In this document: piece by piece, positions 1 through 5,126 of the stretch | Position numbering within the stretch: the first letter of the stretch is position 1 | How the letters are laid out: the number at the start of each line of letters is the position of its first letter | Assembly (NCBI GenBank): GCA_934167135.1 | Contig: CAKPKI010000113.1 | Location: forward strand, 1-5,126 | Reading direction: 5' to 3' | Source: an uncultured Clostridia bacterium | GTDB taxonomy: Bacteria; Bacillota; Clostridia; TANB77; CAG-508 | DNA: 5,126 bases | Notes under the pieces: generated by a model | Told to the model about the DNA's origin: nothing | Seen by the model: only the letters and a program-made list of their open reading frames with translations | Databases searched by the model: none | Position numbers and translations under genes: made by a program

Positions 1-467
1 TCTCTTTTTAAAAATTCTAATGTTCTCATATTATGCAATCTATCTGCTAATTTTATAATTATTACTCTTATATCCTTTCCCATTGCTAAGAACATTTTTC
101 TATAGTTTTCTACTTGATTTTCTTCAATAGAAGCATATCTAATTAGTTTTAATTTTGTTACACCATCTACCATTTCTGCAATTTCTAGACCAAATTCTTT
201 TTCAATGTCTTCATATTTTACTTCTGTGTCTTCTACAACATCATGTAATAGTGCTGCACAAATAGTTTGCTCGTCTAATCCCAATTCTGCAATTGTATAT
301 GCAACATTTGTAGGATGTATTATATATGGTTCTCCTGATTTTCTTTTTTGGTCTCCATGATTTTTTAATGCATAATTATATGCTCTTTGTATAAGCTTAA
401 CATCAGCCCATCTTTTGTTTTTCTTTACTTTATCTATTATATCTTTTAATGTATAATTTTTCGTCAT
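1..467 (-). CDS. rel: Rel/SpoT-type bifunctional (p)ppGpp synthetase/hydrolase, N-terminal part (cut by window edge)
   Basis: This is the 5' part of a long RelA/SpoT-homologue gene; 155 residues are visible and the frame is still open at base 1. Such enzymes make and degrade the alarmone (p)ppGpp in the cytosol and control the stringent response. The visible part is the Mn-dependent HD hydrolase domain. RKSGEPYIIHP spans residues 42-52 (His51), LLHDVVEDT spans 73-81 (His75, Asp76, Glu79, Asp80), DGVTKL spans 101-106 and KLADRLHNMRTL spans 139-150 (Asp142, Asn146). These match the known metal and substrate residues of streptococcal Rel with an offset of two, so the hydrolase looks active. The run from about residue 117 to 150 resembles long Rel proteins more than short MESH1-type hydrolases, but synthetase, TGS and ACT domains lie outside the window and cannot be checked. 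The ATG at 467-465 follows a G-rich Shine-Dalgarno site. The gene starts 21 bp after recJ and is probably co-transcribed with it. Confidence 0.93.
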   Translation of the reverse strand, partial: MTKNYTLKDIIDKVKKNKRWADVKLIQRAYNYALKNHGDQKRKSGEPYIIHPTNVAYTIAELGLDEQTICAALLHDVVEDTEVKYEDIEKEFGLEIAEMVDGVTKLKLIRYASIEENQVENYRKMFLAMGKDIRVIIIKLADRLHNMRTLEFLKR

Positions 468-472
468 AATAT

Positions 473-480
473 CTCCCCCC
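473..480 (-). promoter_or_regulatory. Ribosome binding site of rel, G-run type
   Basis: On the minus strand GGGGGGAG lies 5 nt before the rel ATG. It supports that start and fits the 21-nt recJ-rel gap with no room for a separate promoter. A run of six G is conspicuous in such AT-rich DNA. Confidence 0.7.
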
Positions 481-488
481 AATGACAA

Positions 489-2177
489 TTAAAGTGATTT
501 CATAATATCTTTCACATTAATTTGAATATTATCAACACCATTAAATGAATTCATCTCAAGATTTCCTACAATATCTATTTTATCACCAATCTTATATTCA
601 TTTGCAAATTCTCCTAAATTAAATCCTATTGCATTAACAATATTCCTATTTTCTTTTACTGTAAGTTTTAAGTGTTTTCCTTCTGTAAGTGCTCTTATAG
701 AGTCTATTTTTAAATTTTTAAATAAAAATAATGGAGTTTTGTTTTCTTCTCCAAATGGCTCTAGTTGTTTTAGACTTTCGACCATTTCTTTGTTTATATC
801 ATCTAAACTTATTTGTGAGTCTATTTTTAGTATTGGAATAATTTCTTCTGTGTGATTTTCTTTTGCAATTCGTTCAAGTTTATTTTTAAATTCTTCGAAT
901 TGTTCCTTTTTTATGGCTATTCCTACTGCCATTGCATGTCCGCCGAACTTATCTATTGTTTTATTGCATTTTGTTAGTGCTTCATATAAATCAAATCCTG
1001 GTATACTTCTTCCAGAACCTTTTCCTATTTCACCTTCTTCACATAATAATATGCTTGGTTTGAAATACATTTCTGTTATTTTAGATGATACTATTCCTAT
1101 TACTCCATGGTGCCAGTTTTTGCCCATAAGTGTAATTGTGTTTTTTTGCTCCATATTTTTTTGCTCTATCTGTTCCACTGCTTCTGCAAATATATTTTTT
1201 TCTATTTCTTGTCTTTTTTTATTATATTCATTTAGTTTTTTAGTTAGTTCTTTTACTTCTTCTACATCTTTAGATAAAAATAATTTTAAAGCTTCTTCCT
1301 GATGTCCCATTCTCCCACATGCATTTATTCTAGGTGCTACTCCAAATGATATTGCTATTGAATCTATTTGACTATATCCTGTTGCTTGAATAATTGATTT
1401 TAAACCTATGTTTTTTGTTTGTTGTACTAGTTTTAACCCTAATTTTACTATTACTCTATTTTCATCTGTTAATGGAACTATATCTGAAATTGTTCCTACA
1501 CAAACTATGTCTAAATATTTAAGATATTCTCTTTCTTCTAATCCTAATTTCATAGAAATTGCTTGTATTACCTTAAACACAACTCCTACACCTGCTAAAT
1601 TTCTGCATTCATATATATTATCTTTTCTCTTTGCATCTACTACCGCTAAAGCTTTAGGTAATTCTTCTCCTGGCTCGTGATGGTCTGTTATAATTGTTTC
1701 TATTCCTAATTTATTTGCATATTTTATTTCTTCTATTGCTGATATTCCACAATCTACTGTTATCATTAAAGTGTATCCTTCTTTTGCGATTTTTTCTACT
1801 GCTACTTTATTTAGCCCATATCCTTCTTCTAGTCTATTTGGTATATATATTCCTACCTCAAGCCCTCTTTCTTCTAAAAAACTTTTCAATACTGTTACAC
1901 TAGTTATTCCGTCAACATCATAATCTCCATATATTATTGTTTTCTCTCGATTTTCAATTGCCTTTACAATTCTCATTACTGCAATTTCCATATCTGGCAT
2001 TCCATATGGATTATAAAAGTCACTTCTTTTGGGCTGTAAAAATTTTACTATGTCTTCGTGTTTGGTTATTTTTCTATTTGATAATATGGTTGCTAATAGT
2101 TTATTAATATTATATTCTTTTTGTATTCTTTCTATTTCTACATTGTCTACTTGATATATCTGCCATTTTTTATTCAT
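489..2177 (-). CDS. recJ: Single-stranded-DNA-specific 5'-3' exonuclease RecJ
   Basis: This complete 562-residue protein belongs to the DHH/DHHA1 phosphoesterase superfamily. RecJ degrades single-stranded DNA 5' to 3' in recombinational repair, mismatch repair and rescue of stalled forks, using Mn or Mg in the cytosol. Domain I carries YGDYDVDG at 83-90 (Asp85, Asp87, Asp89), VDCG at 141-144, the signature DHH at 165-167 and GTISDIVPL at 228-236 (Asp232). A charged, probably helical linker runs from about 300 to 345. Domain II (DHHA1) carries NWHHGVIGIVSSK at 354-366, GSGRSIPGFDL at 387-397 and FGGHAMAVG at 411-419. The remainder, from about 450 to the end with LEPFGEEN at 472-479, fits the OB-fold DNA-binding domain. 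All catalytic motifs are present and the frame is intact. The length is close to E. coli RecJ (577) and well short of B. subtilis RecJ (about 786), so the long C-terminal extension is absent. The ATG has AAAGGA 7 nt upstream, and the MNKKWQIYQVD N-terminus is typical of the family. Confidence 0.97.
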   Translation of the reverse strand: MNKKWQIYQVDNVEIERIQKEYNINKLLATILSNRKITKHEDIVKFLQPKRSDFYNPYGMPDMEIAVMRIVKAIENREKTIIYGDYDVDGITSVTVLKSFLEERGLEVGIYIPNRLEEGYGLNKVAVEKIAKEGYTLMITVDCGISAIEEIKYANKLGIETIITDHHEPGEELPKALAVVDAKRKDNIYECRNLAGVGVVFKVIQAISMKLGLEEREYLKYLDIVCVGTISDIVPLTDENRVIVKLGLKLVQQTKNIGLKSIIQATGYSQIDSIAISFGVAPRINACGRMGHQEEALKLFLSKDVEEVKELTKKLNEYNKKRQEIEKNIFAEAVEQIEQKNMEQKNTITLMGKNWHHGVIGIVSSKITEMYFKPSILLCEEGEIGKGSGRSIPGFDLYEALTKCNKTIDKFGGHAMAVGIAIKKEQFEEFKNKLERIAKENHTEEIIPILKIDSQISLDDINKEMVESLKQLEPFGEENKTPLFLFKNLKIDSIRALTEGKHLKLTVKENRNIVNAIGFNLGEFANEYKIGDKIDIVGNLEMNSFNGVDNIQINVKDIMKSL

Positions 2178-2184
2178 TTTTCTT

Positions 2185-2190
2185 TCCTTT
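2185..2190 (-). promoter_or_regulatory. Ribosome binding site of recJ
   Basis: AAAGGA on the minus strand lies 7 nt before the ATG at 2177. It is a moderate match to the anti-Shine-Dalgarno sequence in a purine-rich leader and supports the chosen start. Confidence 0.65.
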
Positions 2191-2214
2191 CTCTTATTTT
2201 ATTTATCTGTTCCT

Positions 2215-2243
2215 ATTTTACTATTTTAGTCTTAAAATATCAA
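2215..2243 (-). promoter_or_regulatory. Predicted sigma-A promoter of recJ(-rel)
   Basis: On the minus strand TTGATA (2243-2238, 5 of 6 to TTGACA) and TAAAAT (2220-2215, 5 of 6 to TATAAT) are separated by exactly 17 nt. Transcription would start near 2208, giving a leader of about 30 nt before recJ. The promoter lies downstream of the recA terminator, so recJ and probably rel form their own unit. Chance matches are more likely in AT-rich DNA, hence moderate confidence. Confidence 0.6.
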
Positions 2244-2260
2244 GTATTTTAAATAAATAG

Positions 2261-2279
2261 ATTGTGATAGTATTACAAT
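2261..2279. promoter_or_regulatory. 19-bp near-perfect palindrome upstream of recJ, possible operator
   Basis: ATTGTGATAGTATTACAAT is symmetrical about base 2270. Eight of the nine flanking pairs are complementary; the exception is 2266/2274 (G opposite T). Two more pairs match further out (2259/2281 and 2258/2282) after one mismatch. The element sits 17 bp upstream of the predicted recJ -35 box, with its centre near -62 from the inferred start, a position typical of activator sites. The halves TTGTGA and TTGTAA recall Rex and CRP/FNR-type sites, but the half-site spacing does not fit those consensus sequences. The binding protein is unknown and chance is possible. Confidence 0.35.
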
Positions 2280-2308
2280 ATAATGTTTTTTTATTTTAAT
2301 TTAATCTC

Positions 2309-2335
2309 AAAAAAGAGGCTTAATCAGCCTCTTTT
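2309..2335 (-). terminator. Intrinsic terminator of recA
   Basis: Reading the minus strand, AAAAGAGGCT (2335-2326), a 5-nt loop (2325-2321) and AGCCTCTTTT (2320-2311) form a perfect 10-bp hairpin with a GC-rich core. The right arm runs into a tract of six T (2314-2309). The stem starts in the last two bases of the recA stop codon, so termination is immediate. It should separate recA from recJ. The opposite strand has only a short T-run, so it would terminate poorly the other way. Confidence 0.9.
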
Positions 2336-3392
2336 ATTCTTCTGGTTCTTCATTTTCTTCTTTATCTTCTGCTATTTCTTCTCCTAAACTTTGTTCAAAT
2401 GCTTTTGCAAAATTATCTCTTACTTTAGTTTCTACTTCTTTAAGCAATTCTGGTCTTTCTATTAGATATCTTTTTGCATTTTCTCTACCTTGACCTATTC
2501 TTTGTCCATTATAACTGAACCATGAACCACTTTTATCAATTATCTCTAAATTTACAGCCATATCAAAGATATTACCTTCTTTTGATATTCCTTTTCCATA
2601 TAATACATCAAATTCTGCTTCTCTGAATGGTGGTGCTACTTTATTTTTTATAACTTTTACTCTTACTCTATTTCCTGTTACTTGTCCATCTTGCTTAATG
2701 TTTTCTATTTTTCTTATATCCATTCTTACTGAAGCATAGAATTTTAATGCTCTACCTCCTGTTGTTGTTTCTGGATTTCCAAACATTACTCCTATTTTTT
2801 CTCTTAATTGGTTTATAAATATTAATACTGTTTTTGATTTATTTATTGCTCCTGCTAATTTTCTTAATGCTTGTGACATTAATCTTGCTTGTAATCCCAT
2901 ATGAGAATCGCCCATGTCACCATCTATTTCTGCTTTTGGTACTAATGCTGCTACAGAGTCTACAACTATTACATCTAATGCTCCACTTCTTACTAGGGCT
3001 TCTGTTATTTCTAATGCTTGTTCTCCTGTATCTGGTTGAGATACTATTAAATTATCTATGTCTACTCCTAATTTTTTTGCATATACTGGGTCCAATGCAT
3101 GTTCAGCATCTATAAATGCTGCTTCTCCTCCCATTTTTTGTGCTTCTGCTATTACATGTAATGCAAGTGTTGTTTTTCCTGATGATTCTGGACCATATAC
3201 TTCTATAATTCTTCCTCTTGGAACTCCTCCAATTCCTAATGCTATATCTAAGCTTAAAGCTCCTGTTGGTATAGCTTCTATTTCCATTGCTTTAAATTCT
3301 CCTAATTTCATTACAGAGCCTTTTCCAAATTGTTTTTCTATTTGACTCATAGCAACTTCTAAGGCCTTTTTCTTTTCTATGTTTTCTTCCAT
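2334..3392 (-). CDS. recA: Recombinase RecA
   Basis: This complete 352-residue RecA forms ATP-dependent filaments on single-stranded DNA, performs homologous pairing and strand exchange, and triggers LexA self-cleavage in the SOS response. The Walker A motif is GPESSGKTT at 67-75 (Lys73, Thr74). The catalytic glutamate is Glu97 in DAEHALD (95-101). Walker B is VIVVDSVAAL at 141-150 (Asp145). Loop L1 covers about 155-166 (GDSHMG). Loop L2 and the ATP-sensing Gln195 lie in NQLREKIGVMFGNPETTTGG (194-213). The C-terminal domain ends in an acidic tail rich in Glu from about 338, as in most bacterial RecA proteins. Length and motifs are normal, and there is no intein or frameshift. The ATG follows AGGAGG by 7 nt. 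The promoter is canonical with a LexA box over the start, so the gene should be SOS-induced. No recX follows; the next gene is recJ beyond a strong terminator. Confidence 0.99.
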   Translation of the reverse strand: MEENIEKKKALEVAMSQIEKQFGKGSVMKLGEFKAMEIEAIPTGALSLDIALGIGGVPRGRIIEVYGPESSGKTTLALHVIAEAQKMGGEAAFIDAEHALDPVYAKKLGVDIDNLIVSQPDTGEQALEITEALVRSGALDVIVVDSVAALVPKAEIDGDMGDSHMGLQARLMSQALRKLAGAINKSKTVLIFINQLREKIGVMFGNPETTTGGRALKFYASVRMDIRKIENIKQDGQVTGNRVRVKVIKNKVAPPFREAEFDVLYGKGISKEGNIFDMAVNLEIIDKSGSWFSYNGQRIGQGRENAKRYLIERPELLKEVETKVRDNFAKAFEQSLGEEIAEDKEENEEPEE

Positions 3393-3399
3393 GTAATTT

Positions 3400-3405
3400 C
3401 CTCCT
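3400..3405 (-). promoter_or_regulatory. Ribosome binding site of recA
   Basis: AGGAGG on the minus strand, 7 nt before the ATG at 3392, is a consensus Shine-Dalgarno sequence and fixes the start. Confidence 0.9.
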
Positions 3406-3412
3406 AATTTTA

Positions 3413-3426
3413 TAAACTTTTGTTCG
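3413..3426 (-). promoter_or_regulatory. LexA operator (SOS box) of recA
   Basis: CGAACAAAAGTTTA on the minus strand fits the Firmicutes LexA site CGAAC-N4-GTTYG at all fixed positions but the last, where A replaces G. It begins about 8 nt after the -10 box, over the likely transcription start (near 3428), where bound LexA would block RNA polymerase. recA is a standard member of the Firmicutes SOS regulon, which supports the call. No lexA gene is in this window. Confidence 0.82.
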
Positions 3427-3434
3427 ATATCTAT

Positions 3435-3463
3435 ACTATATCTCTTATATTGTTTTTTGTCAA
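3435..3463 (-). promoter_or_regulatory. Sigma-A promoter of recA
   Basis: On the minus strand a perfect TTGACA (3463-3458) is followed after 17 nt by TATAGT (3440-3435, 5 of 6). The leader would be about 36 nt. The -35 box begins 7 bp beyond the stop codon of the upstream binding-protein gene, so promoter and gene end are nearly contiguous. Confidence 0.88.
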
Positions 3464-3470
3464 GCTTTTT

Positions 3471-5039
3471 TTAATTTTTATACCAATTATCAATGTCTAT
3501 AAATATGTTATACCAATTTGCAACTACATTTCCTCTAAGTGTCCAACTGCTATCAACAGCGTAATAACTACTATAAAGTCCTATATAAGGTTTTTGTTCG
3601 TTAAAAATTTTACGTATTTCTCCATATTTTTCTTTTAATAAATCTTCTTTTGTAATATTTTTTACTTCTGCATTTAAATTGTTTAATTCTTCATTATTAA
3701 AATTGCATGCATTTATGTATGTATCTATACTTGGATTAGCTGAAACTGTTGTACCTGTTATTATAGCTTCATAATTTTTGTATTGTAAATAACTATTATA
3801 TTGATTGTCACTTGCTTTTATTATTGTAATATTTATTCCTATGTTTGCTAAATCTGCTTTTATCATTTCTGCTACATTTACTCTTATTTGATTTGAAGCT
3901 TGAACAACTAATCTAAATGTTAATGTTCTAGTATAATAATTTTCTGTTTTTTGCCATCTATTATATTTATACTCCCATCCAGCTTGTTGTAATATTTGTT
4001 GTGCTAATCCTGGATTATATGAATTATCTCCAGCTTCTCCTCTTAACCAACTTCCATAGTCTAATGAATAATCCATTACTTTATATTTACTATTATAATT
4101 AGTAGCAACCATGTTTTCTCTATTTATTGCATGTGATAATGCATTTCTTACATCTTTGTCTGCTAAAATTGGTGTTTGTGTATTTAATGCTAGATAATCG
4201 AATTCTCTCCCTGCAACTTCTTGTCTATTATATCCTATCGTTCCTATATAATTATCTATTGATGTATTATTAGTTGTAATTACATCTACTTTTCCTAGTT
4301 TAAATGCATTATACATTTCTCCTAAATTAGAATATTTTGTTATTGTTATTGTTTCTAGTGACAATTCATCTCTTGTATAGTTTTCATTTTTATTCAAAAC
4401 TATTTTTCCATCATCATTTTGAACTATTTTATATTTTCCTGTTCCTATAGGTGCATTATTTTTTTCTGTTGTTGAAAAGTCTTGCCCTTCGAAATATGCT
4501 TTATTCATAATTGGAAATATTAAATTATATTCAAAAAATGGAATTTCATGGTCTATAGATATTTGTATTGTGTCTTCTTCTATTTTATCTACTCCAACTA
4601 TATATTGAACATTATTTGCATATATTGATGGAATTTGTTTTAGTATATCTATTGTAAATAATATATCTTCTACTGATAGTTGACTGCCATCAGACCATTT
4701 TATTTCATTATTTATTTTTATTAGATATGTTGTTTCACTTGTTTTTGCCCAGTCTTTTACTAAACATTTTTGCAATTTATATTCTGAATCTAATTCAAAT
4801 AATGGCTCATATATTATTCTTGATATTTCTTGCATATGTTTATTTTGGCTTAATATTGGATTTGCAGTATCATATGATACTACTCCTAAATTTAATTCTT
4901 TTATTATTTCTTCTTCTACTGTTTCTACTTGCGGTTGCTCCTCTTTTTTGTTTTCTCTTTTGTTTGTTTCATAAATTACTGCTACTATTATTGCTATCAC
5001 AAATATTATAAATACATATTTTATCCAATTTCCCTTCAA
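3471..5039 (-). CDS. Membrane-anchored family 5 (oligopeptide/dipeptide-type) ABC transporter substrate-binding protein
   Basis: This complete 522-residue protein is of the SBP_bac_5 type. Members capture peptides, nickel or other solutes outside the membrane and deliver them to an ABC permease. Family signatures are IIYEPLFELD at 75-84, WSDGSQLSVEDILFT at 115-129, GTGKYKI at 199-205, LALNTQTP at 283-290 followed by DVRNALSHAINRENMV at 296-311, YNPGLAQQILQQAGW at 341-355, and RVNVAEMIKADLANIGINI at 386-404. Residues about 8-22 form one hydrophobic segment, followed by a charged Lys/Glu-rich linker to about 48. There is no lipobox cysteine (the only cysteines are 92 and 445), so it is probably held by an uncleaved signal anchor rather than as a lipoprotein, which is unusual for a Gram-positive binding protein. 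Translation starts at TTG with GAGGTG 5 nt upstream; the only nearby upstream ATG meets a stop after one codon. No permease or ATPase genes adjoin it, so the ligand is unknown; a sensory or accessory role is possible. Confidence 0.88.
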   Translation of the reverse strand: MKGNWIKYVFIIFVIAIIVAVIYETNKRENKKEEQPQVETVEEEIIKELNLGVVSYDTANPILSQNKHMQEISRIIYEPLFELDSEYKLQKCLVKDWAKTSETTYLIKINNEIKWSDGSQLSVEDILFTIDILKQIPSIYANNVQYIVGVDKIEEDTIQISIDHEIPFFEYNLIFPIMNKAYFEGQDFSTTEKNNAPIGTGKYKIVQNDDGKIVLNKNENYTRDELSLETITITKYSNLGEMYNAFKLGKVDVITTNNTSIDNYIGTIGYNRQEVAGREFDYLALNTQTPILADKDVRNALSHAINRENMVATNYNSKYKVMDYSLDYGSWLRGEAGDNSYNPGLAQQILQQAGWEYKYNRWQKTENYYTRTLTFRLVVQASNQIRVNVAEMIKADLANIGINITIIKASDNQYNSYLQYKNYEAIITGTTVSANPSIDTYINACNFNNEELNNLNAEVKNITKEDLLKEKYGEIRKIFNEQKPYIGLYSSYYAVDSSWTLRGNVVANWYNIFIDIDNWYKN

Positions 5040-5044
5040 AATAT

Positions 5045-5050
5045 CACCTC
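5045..5050 (-). promoter_or_regulatory. Ribosome binding site that selects a TTG start
   Basis: GAGGTG on the minus strand (GAGGTGAT in full, a long anti-Shine-Dalgarno match) lies 5 nt before TTG at 5039-5037. No in-frame ATG precedes the membrane segment, so this site decides the start of the binding-protein gene. Confidence 0.8.
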
Positions 5051-5071
5051 ATTACCTTGTAATAATATATC

Positions 5072-5102
5072 ATTATAGGGTTTTTTTCAATACTTTTCTC
5101 AA
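5072..5102 (-). promoter_or_regulatory. Possible sigma-A promoter of the binding-protein gene
   Basis: On the minus strand a perfect TATAAT (5077-5072) is preceded, after a long 19-nt spacer, by TTGAGA (5102-5097, 5 of 6). The start would be near 5065, with a leader of about 25 nt. The -10 is good but the spacing is poor, so the promoter may be weak, need an activator, or be a chance match. Confidence 0.42.
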
Positions 5103-5126
5103 ATTTTGTACTACACCAGTTACTAG
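5073..5126 (-). CDS. Possible C-terminal end of an upstream gene (partial, unidentified)
   Basis: The minus-strand frame entering at base 5126 is open for 17 codons, reads LVTGVVQNLRKVLKKTL and stops at TAA (5075-5073), about 33 bp before the binding-protein start. The basic, helix-like tail looks protein-like, but the fragment is too short to identify. A second frame entering at 5124 is also open, with a tail ending IMIYYYKVMR and a TGA at 5046-5044 that overlaps the next ribosome binding site. At most one is real, and this window cannot decide between them. If either is coding, the binding-protein gene could be part of a longer operon. Confidence 0.25.
   Translation of the reverse strand, partial: LVTGVVQNLRKVLKKTL

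Noticed and set aside
1..467. Alternative reading of the left-edge gene as a stand-alone small HD hydrolase
   Set aside because: The spacing and the MFLAMGKDIRV-type segment before the last HD motif match long Rel enzymes, and the recJ neighbour fits the recJ-rel locus. The missing 3' part prevents full exclusion.
913..1903. Plus-strand open frames at 913-1302, 1408-1680 and 1694-1903
   Set aside because: They lie opposite recJ, have no ribosome binding sites or family motifs, and have the biased composition expected from reading the complement of an A-rich gene.
2191..2215. GAAC half-site in the recJ leader as a possible LexA box
   Set aside because: Only one half is present; the expected GTTY half after four bases is absent.
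2251..2280. Second possible recJ promoter, TTGTAA followed after 17 nt by TATTTA on the minus strand
   Set aside because: The -10 matches the consensus at only three positions, and a better promoter lies at 2215-2243.
2834..3345. Plus-strand open frames opposite recA at 2834-3115 and 3058-3345
   Set aside because: recA is certain on the other strand. These translations are low-complexity (one is mostly Leu) and look like shadows.
3424..3440. Inverted repeat GATAT...ATATC around the recA -10 box
   Set aside because: The arms are only 5 bp of A/T-rich sequence with a 7-nt centre, and part of it is the -10 box itself. Chance is sufficient.
3590..3605. Sequence resembling half a LexA box inside the binding-protein gene
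   Set aside because: CGAACAAAA lacks the second half-site and lies well inside coding sequence, far from the start.
3420..3638. Plus-strand open frame of 72 codons across the recA promoter and the 3' end of the binding-protein gene
   Set aside because: It has no Shine-Dalgarno site, no recognisable motif, and overlaps a well-supported promoter and gene.
4727..5011. Plus-strand hydrophobic open frame opposite the 5' part of the binding-protein gene
   Set aside because: The Leu/Phe-rich composition is the complement of Lys/Glu/Asn codons. No start signals are visible.

Overview
The window is strongly AT-rich. All of its genes lie on the minus strand, use the standard bacterial code (tryptophan is TGG, and TGA is not read through) and have purine-rich Shine-Dalgarno sites. 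The RecA, RecJ and Rel sequences, the low GC and a Firmicutes-type LexA box suggest a member of the Clostridia, possibly an uncultured gut-type lineage. I cannot place it at genus level.

In transcription order, right to left: (1) at the right edge, a few dozen bases that may be the end of an unseen upstream gene; (2) 5039-3471, a family 5 (oligopeptide/dipeptide-type) solute-binding protein held by an N-terminal membrane anchor, starting at TTG, with no transporter subunits beside it; (3) 3392-2334, a complete recA with a clear sigma-A promoter and a LexA/SOS operator over its transcription start, closed by an intrinsic terminator that begins in the stop codon; (4) 2177-489, a complete recJ (single-strand-specific 5'-3' exonuclease) with its own predicted promoter and a 19-bp near-palindrome upstream; (5) 467-1, the N-terminal hydrolase (HD) part of a long Rel/SpoT-type (p)ppGpp enzyme, 21 bp after recJ and cut by the window edge.

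The core is therefore housekeeping DNA repair (recA, recJ) next to stringent-response control (rel). recJ and rel probably form one transcription unit. recA is probably its own SOS-regulated unit, although no terminator separates it from the binding-protein gene. I see no mobile element, CRISPR array, tRNA, rRNA, riboswitch, toxin-antitoxin pair or defence island. I found no convincing undescribed system. The points most worth a second look are the orphan membrane-anchored binding protein beside recA, the palindrome in front of recJ, and the missing apt gene between recJ and rel. No stretch over 300 bases lacks a gene.
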